From Ruminococcus sp. (lineage in GTDB: Bacteria > Bacillota > Clostridia > Oscillospirales > Acutalibacteraceae), in the NCBI GenBank assembly GCA_017403985.1, contig JAFRDE010000027.1:1-52265 (forward strand): a stretch of DNA of 52,265 nt. The letters run 5' to 3'. A program made the position numbers and the translations under genes. A model generated the notes under the pieces. It did no database searches. It was given only the letters and a program-made list of their open reading frames with translations, and was not told where the DNA came from. This document shows, one piece after another, positions 7,501 to 17,000 of this stretch. The stretch's first letter is position 1. The number at the start of each line of letters is the position of its first letter.

Positions 7501-10146
7501 ATGATCAAACGCGGATTCTCGTTGATATCGGCGCTGCTGATCATCCTGACTGCACTTGCTAACACTGTACTTTCCGCAGGTGCGGAAGAGATCGTCAGCG
7601 ATGTATCGACCGGTATAGAATACACAACCGTCGGCATAGGCGAAGAATATCCGACGGTTTCCGATATCAAAAACGAAATCAACGGCGTCAGACTCACATG
7701 GAACAGCTTCGGCGATTATTCGCGCTATCGCGTCTATTATCAGAAAGCCGTTTCCGACTCTGACGTCTGGGAAGAAAAATACAATAACGACGGATGGACA
7801 GAGCTCGCTGTCGTCGAAGGAACCGGTTATCTGCATACGAATGTTGACGACACGGAACGCGGTATTTATACCGTATGCGCCGTTGACAACCAAGGCGAAG
7901 ACGCGTCGGCGTTCAAAGCGGAAGGTTGGGAGAACCGCTTCTATGCGGCTCCCGAGATCAAAGCTGTCACCATCGACGAAAACGGCGTTCATCTGGCATG
8001 GGATCGGATCGGCACCGACGGCTCGGAGCGTTATCGGATCCTCCGCAGATCAGCTGACGAAGATGAATTTGCGGTGATCGCTTCCGGTATCGACGGCAGC
8101 ACTTATATCGACCGCACCTTCGTTCCCGGTAACGAGTATGTCTATACGCTCTGCCTGACCGACCGCTACGATCATGTTATCAGCGGTTTCACGTCAGGCG
8201 TCAGTACGCTTTCGGCTTATACCGAGATCACATCGATCGTGAACACCGCCGACGGAGCCAAAATCAGCTGGCTTCCGTTCATCGGCGCGGCAAAATACAG
8301 GATCTATTATCGAAGCGGCGGTACATGGGTACGGCTGGCAGAGGTCTCCGGCACTGCCTATACCGATACACAAGCAAGAGACGGCGAAACGCGCGTCTAT
8401 ACCGTACGCTGTGTCAACGAAAGCGGCGCTTTCGTATCGGGTTTTTACCGAGACGGATGGAGCAACACGTTCTTTGCTCCTCCCGTCATCAAAAAAATCA
8501 GCTTCGGCGACAGCGGATACACCGTATCATGGTCCGCGTATTCAGCCATATACGCATATCGCGTGTATCGCAGAAACTACGGTGATACGGAATTGACGGA
8601 ACTGGGAGATATGATCGGCTATTCCTTTACGGACAGCACCGTTGAGGAGGAAGCGATCGTCTCTTATGCCCTTTGCGCTGTCGATGAAAACGGAGAACCT
8701 GTCAGCGCTGTTTCCGAAGAGTCAGTCTATTATCAAAACGGATCGCCGGCTGACGCGGTTTTTGAGGACGGCGACAAGGTATACCGTCTCAGCGACGGCG
8801 TACCCGCGGACGGTTATTTCCGTGAAGGCGACGTCAATTACTACTACAAAAACGGACTGCGCGTCGAACACAACTGGTACCGCACAGGTCGTTTCCAAAC
8901 GATATACGACCGCACCCAATGGCTGTATGAGCTGATGAAATACTCGGGCGCATTGCCCGGCTGCAGCAGCGGCAACAGCAAAGCTGTATTCGAACTTGCC
9001 AAACAGCGCGGTATCATCTCTTCCTACAGCGACGCTGATTTCAACGCTTCCGTCGACCGCCTGTTTGTCGCGCAGACAATGGTAAAAGCTCTCGGATACC
9101 CGCAGCGCAAGGTCGGCACCGTGAGCGATTCAAGCGATACGAGTCTTTCCACGATCGCCTATTTCGGCTACTTCATCCCGGATATAAACAACAAGCTGTA
9201 TCCGAAGGCGCTGGTGAAAGATGAGGAATTCGACAGCCTCATTTCAGAGCTGAAGCTATGTAAAAAACTCAAGGGCAAAAAGCTGACCGTCTTCGGCGAC
9301 AGCGTGATGTTCGGCTACGGCAATCCCGTCGGCACGACCTATGAAGGTATCGCGGACATCATCGGCATCAAATACGGAATGGATTATAAAAAATACGCCA
9401 AATCCGGCGCCGTCATGGGAAAAACCTCAGGAAAAAGCCATATTGCCGATCAGGTCCGCACCGCGATCGACGCCGGCAGAAAATCCGACCTGATCATCCT
9501 CAACGGCGGCACCAACGACGCGTGGCATACCGACATCAAATTGGGAGATATCACCGACGGATACGATATGTCGTCCATCGGCGAATCCAATTACACAAAC
9601 GCCTTTGAAAAGACGATGTGGCTGATCAAAAACGAATGGAAGAACACGCCTGTCATTTACGTCCGTTCCCACAGAATGAAGCTCGGAACAAAGGCGCGAC
9701 AGGAAAGCATCGGCGAAAGAGCTTTGGCGCTGTGCGAAAAATGGAAGGTCGCCGGCATCGATCTGTATAACGATTCAGAGCTGAACGGCAACGTTCTCGA
9801 GATATCGCAGCGCTACACATGGGACAACGATACGCTGAACCGCGGCATCCATCCCAACGCGCTCGGATACGCCGAATTCTACCTTCCCCCTATCGGTGAA
9901 AATATCGCGTCGCTGTTCGAGCTGTCCCTCGTCGGCGACTGCAACGCAGACGGCGAGGTCGATATCATCGACGTGTACTATCTCCAGCGGTATATCGCCG
10001 CGCTGCCGACAGACGCTGATGAAACAGCGATGATGAGCGGCGACGTCGACGGCAGCGGCACACTCGACATTATCGACGCTACCTATATCCAGCGCGGATT
10101 AGCCGGTCTGGATATCTCGCCGTACGTAATCGGCGAAAATATATAA
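7501..10146 (+). CDS. Secreted fibronectin-III / SGNH hydrolase / dockerin protein
   Basis: An 881-residue secreted protein with a signal peptide (1-26). About four fibronectin type III-like repeats span residues 50-420, each with a W-Y/R-V-Y-x-K/R-x strand and a YTVCAVD-like end. A linker with an SLH-like stretch (about 455-580) follows. Then comes an SGNH/GDSL hydrolase domain: FGDSVMFG with Ser601, NGGTNDAW with Asn672, and HPNALGY with His784. The usual catalytic Asp three residues before that His is Arg here, so another acid must serve or activity is altered. A type I dockerin occupies 812-876. SGNH enzymes often deacetylate polysaccharides. The start at 7501 follows a GGAGG at 7490-7494; an in-frame upstream ATG at 7405 has no ribosome site. 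Confidence 0.85.
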   Translation: MIKRGFSLISALLIILTALANTVLSAGAEEIVSDVSTGIEYTTVGIGEEYPTVSDIKNEINGVRLTWNSFGDYSRYRVYYQKAVSDSDVWEEKYNNDGWTELAVVEGTGYLHTNVDDTERGIYTVCAVDNQGEDASAFKAEGWENRFYAAPEIKAVTIDENGVHLAWDRIGTDGSERYRILRRSADEDEFAVIASGIDGSTYIDRTFVPGNEYVYTLCLTDRYDHVISGFTSGVSTLSAYTEITSIVNTADGAKISWLPFIGAAKYRIYYRSGGTWVRLAEVSGTAYTDTQARDGETRVYTVRCVNESGAFVSGFYRDGWSNTFFAPPVIKKISFGDSGYTVSWSAYSAIYAYRVYRRNYGDTELTELGDMIGYSFTDSTVEEEAIVSYALCAVDENGEPVSAVSEESVYYQNGSPADAVFEDGDKVYRLSDGVPADGYFREGDVNYYYKNGLRVEHNWYRTGRFQTIYDRTQWLYELMKYSGALPGCSSGNSKAVFELAKQRGIISSYSDADFNASVDRLFVAQTMVKALGYPQRKVGTVSDSSDTSLSTIAYFGYFIPDINNKLYPKALVKDEEFDSLISELKLCKKLKGKKLTVFGDSVMFGYGNPVGTTYEGIADIIGIKYGMDYKKYAKSGAVMGKTSGKSHIADQVRTAIDAGRKSDLIILNGGTNDAWHTDIKLGDITDGYDMSSIGESNYTNAFEKTMWLIKNEWKNTPVIYVRSHRMKLGTKARQESIGERALALCEKWKVAGIDLYNDSELNGNVLEISQRYTWDNDTLNRGIHPNALGYAEFYLPPIGENIASLFELSLVGDCNADGEVDIIDVYYLQRYIAALPTDADETAMMSGDVDGSGTLDIIDATYIQRGLAGLDISPYVIGENI

Positions 10147-10184
10147 AGCATCTCCCCTATTCTATCATACCGAGGTAACGCATC

Positions 10185-11342
10185 ATGCCGAATAATAACG
10201 AACAATTTGATGATATCTGCTTAGTGAAAAAGGGAGCGGAGCCCGATTGCTTCGTCAAGCAGGCTCCCGAGCATCCGGAGAACGCCTCTTTGTACGCGTA
10301 CTCCCATATAAGCGATCACGAAAAGTCGGTATACAACGTCATATACGACGCGGTCCTGAACTTCAAAGAGACCGCCGGCAATTTTCCGGCTCACACGAAG
10401 CGTCAGGAGGTCAACAAGGTGCTCAGGTGCGTATACTTTGACCATCCCGAAATCTTCTGGTTCGACGGTAAATACTCCACGAATTATCAGACGGATACGG
10501 ATATCGTCAATTACGTTGATTTCACCTATTTCTTGAATCCCGACGAGGCGCGCGCCCGTCAAAAGGAGATCGACGACGCCGTCGCGGTCTTTATGAAAGA
10601 CATCAATCGGAACATGAGCGAATATGATATTGCTCTCTCCATCTTCGAAAACATCATTTCTCTGGTCGATTACGATACGCTCAAGCTGGAAAAATCTCAG
10701 CAGCTGCGTTTCTTTTACACACATAACCTGCGCAATATCTACGGCGTTTTTGTGGAGAAAAAAGCGGTATGCGCCGGATACGCGAAAGCGTTCCAGTATC
10801 TGACCAACCGCATGGGAATAGAATGTTCTTTTGTGGGCGGCAAAGTCAAGGATTCTATGCACGCGTGGAACCTGATCCGTCTCAACGGCGAGTACTACTA
10901 CATCGACGTCACATGGGATGATCACTCCGATACCAAGAACCCCTTCTTCAGCTCGCAGGAGATCACCTACGATTACTTTTGCATAGACAGCAAGACGCTG
11001 ATGCGCGATCACGAGCCGGAGAATACGCTCCCGCTGCCGGAGTGTACCGCAAAGGAATGTAATTACTACTACAAAAACGGTCTGTTGCTGAACGATTACA
11101 GCTACGATTCCATCTGCGCGATCTTCAAGAGCTTTGTGTCAAAGGGGAAATATGAGATCTCGCTGAAAGCGACCGACAAAAGCGCGTACGACACCATCAT
11201 CCGACAGCTCTTCGAAAACAGTCAGATGCGTCTTATCCTCATCGAGCTGAGTGATGCCGGTCTGGATATCGACAAAAACAGATGCCGCTACGAGACGACG
11301 GAAGAACGGCTCAAAATAAAAATAAAGCTGTATCGGCGCTGA
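10185..11342 (+). CDS. Transglutaminase-like domain protein
   Basis: A 385-residue protein with no signal peptide. The transglutaminase-like (papain-fold) core spans about residues 140-260. Cys196 lies in KKAVCAGYAKAF, His226 in SMHAWNLI and Asp241 in YYIDVTWDD, giving the full Cys-His-Asp triad in the expected order and spacing. Bacterial members act as proteases, peptide cyclases or cross-linkers; which one applies here is unknown. The last 100 residues form a separate, unrecognised domain. GAGGTAACGC precedes the ATG, and the gene follows the SGNH/dockerin gene after 38 bases. The channel gene starts 69 bases downstream, so the three may form one transcript. Confidence 0.8.
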   Translation: MPNNNEQFDDICLVKKGAEPDCFVKQAPEHPENASLYAYSHISDHEKSVYNVIYDAVLNFKETAGNFPAHTKRQEVNKVLRCVYFDHPEIFWFDGKYSTNYQTDTDIVNYVDFTYFLNPDEARARQKEIDDAVAVFMKDINRNMSEYDIALSIFENIISLVDYDTLKLEKSQQLRFFYTHNLRNIYGVFVEKKAVCAGYAKAFQYLTNRMGIECSFVGGKVKDSMHAWNLIRLNGEYYYIDVTWDDHSDTKNPFFSSQEITYDYFCIDSKTLMRDHEPENTLPLPECTAKECNYYYKNGLLLNDYSYDSICAIFKSFVSKGKYEISLKATDKSAYDTIIRQLFENSQMRLILIELSDAGLDIDKNRCRYETTEERLKIKIKLYRR

Positions 11343-11411
11343 TCAAGGATCAAAGCCAATCAGTCGCCTGTCACTTGCCCCCGACCACTAAAAAGATACG
11401 AGGAGGAAAAT

Positions 11412-13562
11412 ATGAAACGCTTTCGCATGAAGGAATGGATCAGCATCCAGCTCGCCAAAAACCCCGGCAGGATGGTATTGTTAGGTATTTTGGCGTTCAA
11501 CATCGCGTTCGTCTTCTTATCCGCTTTCATCATCAGCGCGATGTCGCTGAGCGGTACGGAACAAATGGGATTTCTGGAGGCCGCGTTTTACACAGTCACG
11601 ATGATCCTTGACGCGGGATGCATCAGCGCGGTCGTCAAAGACATCGGCACCTCCGGCGTCGTGATCGCCGTCATCTGTCTGTGCGTCATCATCATCGGTA
11701 TGATCACCTTCACCGGCGCGGTCATCGGTTATGTTACCAACTTCATCTCCGAATTCATCTCCAACGCCAATACCGGTACCAGAAAGCTCCACATCTCCAA
11801 TCACACCGTTATCCTGAACTGGAACACCCGCGCCTCCGAGATCATCAACGACCTGCTTTTCAGCGGACAAAAGGAGAAGGTCGTCATCCTCGTTAACTCC
11901 CGCAAGGAAGAGATCAAAAAGGAGATCAGCGAGCGGCTGAGTGAAACGGTAGCGAAAGAAAACAAAAAGCTGCACGATGAAGCGAAGGATATGTCCTTCT
12001 TCAAACGCTTCTTTTACACCAAAAAGCACAAGACAAAAATGACAGTTACCTTTATCGTCCGCGAGGGAGACGTCTTCTCATTAAAGCAGCTCAAGGATAT
12101 CCAGTTGAACAAGGCGAAGGCGATCATCATCCTCGGCAGCGACAGCGTCAACACCCTGTGCAGATACGAAACGAAGATCAAGGGCGAAGATTACCATCAG
12201 GGCAATTCCCAGACCATCAAGACGCTGATGCAGGTCGCCGATATCACCGCTTCCGACGATTCCGTCAGCGACCAGAGGATCATCGTGGAGATCACCGATC
12301 CGTGGACGCAGGATATCGTCAACAAGATCATACGCAGCAAGGAAGTCAAGGGCAGATGCAACATCATCCCCGTCTTTGTCAACCAGATCCTCGGTCAGAT
12401 CCTGTCACAGTTCTCGCTGATGCCCGAACTGAACACCGTATATATCGAGCTGTTCTCCAACAAAGGCCCCGCCTTCTATGCCGAAAAGGGCGCGATCGAA
12501 AACGAGGACGAATATATCGCCGAGTATATCAAGACCCATCGCCACGCGATCCCGCTGTCCTCGCTTGACGCGAACGGCGAGCCGTACTTCTTCTATTCCA
12601 CCGCGGAAGAAGAATTCATCAACAAGGTATCGGAGGAAAGGCCGCTCAACTACGAGGTCAAGCTCAATCCGAACTACTGGATCGACAAGAAGAACGTCAT
12701 CATTCTCGGACACAACAGCGACTGCGACCAGATCATGGAAGGCTTTTCCGCTTTCATATGCGAATGGGGCTACAATAATATCACCTCTGAGGAACTGAAA
12801 AAGGTTTATGAAGGCGAAGAAGTCCTGCGCGTCACGGTCGTCGACGATAAAGAGAATCTGGAAAAGATGGGCTATTATCAGCAGTATCCCTTTGTCAAAG
12901 AAACCGTCGTCGCCGACATCTATGACCAGCAGCTCATCTGCGACACCATCAACAGAGTCATCTCCTACGGCAAACATGATACGAGCATCCTGATCCTGTC
13001 CGACGATAACGCGCTGAGCGAGGATATCGACTCCAACGCGCTCGCCAACCTGATCTATGTCCAGGATATCGTCAAAGATAAGATCGATGAGAACCCCGAT
13101 TTTGATATCGGCAGCATCGATATCATCGTCGAGATCATCGACCCGAAGCATCACGATCTGGTCAACAGCTACGATATCAACAATATCGTCATCAGCAACC
13201 GCTACATCAGCAAGATGATCACACAGATCGGCGAGAAGGACGCGATCTATAACTTCTATAACGATATCCTCACCTATGACGTCGAAACCTCCGCAGAGAA
13301 CTTCAATAACAAGGAAGTCTACGCCAAGAAGGTCAAGAAATACTTCTCGGAGCTCCCCGCACCCTGCAAAGCCGACGAGTTGGTCAGGGCGGTCTATAAC
13401 ACATCGCTGACCACCGTTTATGAGAGCGGCGAGACCTACCCCGCTCTGGTGCTCGGCTATGTCAAGAAATCCGGCAAGATGGTGATCTTCTCCGGCGACC
13501 TCTCTCAGGTTGACGTCGCTCTGGAAAAGGACGACAAGATCATCCTGTACACGCCGCATTGA
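11412..13562 (+). CDS. CASTOR/POLLUX-related ion channel with RCK-like domains
   Basis: A 716-residue membrane protein. Two transmembrane helices (about 22-45 and 75-105) flank a pore loop TVTMILDAGCIS, whose DAG matches the A-D-A/S-G filter of plant CASTOR/POLLUX channels and not the K-channel TVGYG. After the membrane part come tandem regulatory domains with Rossmann-like starts: HTVILNWN near 136, VTFIVREGDVFS near 218 and NVIILGHNSDCDQI near 430, followed by Asp/Glu-rich strands. Plant homologues conduct calcium or potassium at the nuclear envelope; bacterial relatives are uncharacterised or only putative. A GAGGAGG ribosome site precedes the ATG, and a strong terminator follows. Confidence 0.85.
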   Translation: MKRFRMKEWISIQLAKNPGRMVLLGILAFNIAFVFLSAFIISAMSLSGTEQMGFLEAAFYTVTMILDAGCISAVVKDIGTSGVVIAVICLCVIIIGMITFTGAVIGYVTNFISEFISNANTGTRKLHISNHTVILNWNTRASEIINDLLFSGQKEKVVILVNSRKEEIKKEISERLSETVAKENKKLHDEAKDMSFFKRFFYTKKHKTKMTVTFIVREGDVFSLKQLKDIQLNKAKAIIILGSDSVNTLCRYETKIKGEDYHQGNSQTIKTLMQVADITASDDSVSDQRIIVEITDPWTQDIVNKIIRSKEVKGRCNIIPVFVNQILGQILSQFSLMPELNTVYIELFSNKGPAFYAEKGAIENEDEYIAEYIKTHRHAIPLSSLDANGEPYFFYSTAEEEFINKVSEERPLNYEVKLNPNYWIDKKNVIILGHNSDCDQIMEGFSAFICEWGYNNITSEELKKVYEGEEVLRVTVVDDKENLEKMGYYQQYPFVKETVVADIYDQQLICDTINRVISYGKHDTSILILSDDNALSEDIDSNALANLIYVQDIVKDKIDENPDFDIGSIDIIVEIIDPKHHDLVNSYDINNIVISNRYISKMITQIGEKDAIYNFYNDILTYDVETSAENFNNKEVYAKKVKKYFSELPAPCKADELVRAVYNTSLTTVYESGETYPALVLGYVKKSGKMVIFSGDLSQVDVALEKDDKIILYTPH

Positions 13563-13586
13563 TCCGACAAAATAAGATACTTTTTT

Positions 13587-13620
13587 AAGCTGCCGCAAGT
13601 TGATGCGGCAGCTTTTCTTT
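13587..13620 (+). terminator. Rho-independent terminator after the channel gene
   Basis: A perfect 11-bp stem (AAGCTGCCGCA / TGCGGCAGCTT) with a 6-base loop is followed by TTCTTTATT. Confidence 0.88.
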
Positions 13621-13790
13621 ATTATCAAGCATGACATTTTCGGGCAAATGCACCTATGAAATACGCTGTTTTACCGAAAAAGCGCTCTTAATTCTACTTT
13701 AGAAATAAAGGTGCGTTTTTTTTTGTAGGAAACGCCATTTTACCTCAAAATAGTTACAAATTCCTTGGGTACTATTTTGTGCAATTTCAC

Positions 13791-13819
13791 TTGAATTTAT
13801 TTAAAAAAATGTGTATAAT
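13791..13819 (+). promoter_or_regulatory. Sigma-A promoter of the giant repeat protein gene
   Basis: TTGAAT (13791-13796) and TATAAT (13814-13819) are 17 bases apart, and TGTG precedes the -10. The start codon is at 14053, so the transcript has an AT-rich leader of about 225 bases. I recognise no riboswitch in that leader. The rest of the 490-base gap back to the channel gene holds its terminator and AT-rich sequence without an ORF. Confidence 0.7.
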
Positions 13820-14052
13820 GATATATAATTAGTTTTACTATGGAAAACTGCACAAATAGATAAAAAAGTTTTATGAAATCGTGTTAAAATTTTATTTATC
13901 AACCGTTAATATTCCGTTAAAACACATAGGCTAAAATCTATGAAAAATTTACACTGTCCGTCTGAAAAAACAGAAACCAAATCATTCAAAAAAGACTACA
14001 ACGAAAGCATCAATCAAAGTATCATTCGGCAAAGACCAAGGAGATGATCACA

Positions 14053-17000
14053 GTGAAAAGGAATCCATCCTCCGTATTTGAAAAAGTATTGAGAAACAAG
14101 AAAAGTAAATTGATCCGGCTCGTATCGCTGTTCGTGATGATGGTGCTCCTTTTGGAGTCGATCTTTTCCGTCGCGCTTATCGACGCGTTAGCGAATTCCT
14201 ACTACACCGTTCGTATCAACTATCTCTATACCAACGGTAACCCCATCCACGACCCCTATATCGCTACCTTCTCCAATAACGAGACGCCCGCTGATTACGA
14301 CGTGACTAACCCGATCATCGACGGCTTTGAGCCGATGATGCTCACCAACAGCTCTAACGATCCCGAGGACCTGCCTGAAGGCGGTTCCCTGGCGGAAACA
14401 ACGCACGTCGAATTCAACTCCGTCTACGGCGACATAGAATATAACGTCTACTACGTTCCGGGTCTGACCCATTACGCGGCGCGTTACTACCTGCAGAACA
14501 TCTATGACGATCTGTATACGCTTGACCGTACAAGGACCGAAGCGAACACCAACCGCGTCGGCAAGACCGGCACCACTCCCGACGACCTCGAGGCTGAAGT
14601 GATCCCGGGATTTACCAGCCTGTTCCATGAGCCGGACGCGATCGCGGCGGACGGCTCCACCGTCTTCCGCGTCTACTATGACCGCAACTACTATTCCGTC
14701 AACTTTGACCTCGGCGAGGGCGGCTACGGCGTAGAGCCCGTTTACGCGAAGTACGAGTCTGTTTATCGTATCGATGAGCCGAAAAGAATGGGCTATACCT
14801 TCCTCGGCTGGGCTCGCACAGACAAGGATTCTTCCATCAATACATATGATGAAACCGGTTTAGATGAAGACGGCTGGCACTATATCGACGCTAACGGAGA
14901 TATCATAACCAAAGAAAACGCCACCGCTGTCCAAAACCTTGTACAGCTCGAAGGCGACCAGACGGTACCCGCTGAAAACACCTATTACCAGGCGGTTTGG
15001 GAGTCGGGCACCACACACTTCTCCGTCGTCTACTGGATCGAGGTACCCGAAAGTGAGCTCAAGTATGACGGTCATGATTATGACGGACTGACACAGGAGC
15101 AGAAGGAACAGAAGATATCCCGTAACTACTCTGTTCTGACGGCTAAGGACGTTTATCAGATCCAGAATAACGGCAAGAGCGGCGGACTGGTGGACGTCGA
15201 GGCGGGCATGACAATCAAAGGCACCGACTCTATCCGCAACTATGCAAAGAAAGCATATGACGAAAGATATGTCGATGCTGACGGTTCCGGAGCCGGAGTG
15301 GTTCAAATCAATAACCTCTTCGGTTTTAACCTCGGTTATGCCAATCCCAATGATCCTCGAAACGAAGATCCCGACCCGGACGATCCCGATTACGATCCTG
15401 ACGCGCCTGTCTATAAGTTCGACGCTGACGGCAAGATCATCGACTTCAACGATATCAGTGCGGGCACCAGCAACGAGCTGAACGGAGCCGGAGACTTCTT
15501 CGAGATGAACACGTCCGCCAACAGCTACGAGCCGCTGCTCATCAGCGACACCGAGATAACGGTTCGCGGCGACGGCACCTCTCACTTCAACGTCTTTTTC
15601 AGGCGCAAGAGATTTACCCTGAAGTTCTATTATGCCCGTCAGGGGTACACAAACGGTGTGCTTGATCCGAACAAGATCAGCCTGACGAATTCTACCAAGC
15701 AATTTAACAATAATTCAAGTGAAAAAGAATATCTGAAAACAACCAGTAAGAATGTGCTGGAAGCGATAGCCATGGGTTCGTGGGAGCAGAATTCAGCTGA
15801 AACGCTGCCTCAGGTCAAGGATGAATACAAGCAGCGTGTGACCGAGGGATATGACGATTTTACAGATAGTCACTACAAAGGTTATTACCGATACTATTAC
15901 TATCAGCTGCAGGCGAAATACAACGAACCGCTGAAAGATAAATGGCTGATCGACGCGCTCGATTCGGTACATAGGAAAAATGCGGCTGCACAAGAAATAT
16001 GTCTTCCCGGCAGTATCGCAACTGAGTATTATAACAAATATTACCAAGATCGTGCTACATCAGGTAACTATACCGTCAAGGGCATTTATGAAAAGCTCGA
16101 CAAGGGTATTTTGTTCACAGACAGCGCCCGCACCACGATGAAGCAGAATAATATTGACTATACGGAGCTGCACTTTTTGATATCGTGGACGAATACGAGT
16201 TATAATAATGGCTGGAACAGCAGCATCACACGAGTACTGCACTTTAGGTATGAGAACTATGTAGAGCTGCTGCCCAGAGAAATCGAGATCATCGAAAACA
16301 ACGGAGAACAGGCGCTGCTCGCCGAGGGAAACTACACCGACGTCAGGCAATTCACGACAAAGGTCAATGAAAACGGCAGTTGGGTCACAAAGACAAAATG
16401 GTACGGCTTATCGACCGATCACATCTACGAGACCATCGACTCAGGTAACCAGTATGACAGAAACAAATCATTATCGGAAAAGAACAAAAACGTTCGTTTA
16501 AACCAGACGCCGACGGTTATGACCGGCTTTGAGCTCGAATACTATCGAGAAAAACCTGACACCCCGAATAAAGGTTTGGTTATTCTTGATGATGACAATA
16601 CCGAAATCGACTGGTCAGAGGATACCGATAATTATCGCCGCTGTACGATCAAGTTCTTCTACCGGCGACTTGTATATACGCTGAAATACCGCAACGGTAA
16701 CCATAAGGACGAGAGTCATACCCGTACGGTCATGTACGGCGCGCCGATCAACTCGCAGTACATCGTCACCGAAAACGGACACGAAGTCAACGAATACCGT
16801 TACTACTGGCCGGATCCGGAATATTTTGACGAGAACCGCCGCGACTTCTTCACCTTCGACGGCTGGTACAACGATCCGCGTTATGATAATGCCTTTGATC
16901 TGGCTACCGCGACGATGCCTGCCGACGACGATACCCTCTTCGCCAAGTGGAGCCCGAAGAACATCAACGTCGTTTTCTACAATACCTACGACGATTACTA

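Noticed and set aside
12405-13637. Long minus-strand ORF (410 codons) opposite the channel gene
   Set aside because: It is a mirror of the well-supported channel gene, with a low-complexity Val/Asp/Ile composition and no ribosome site.
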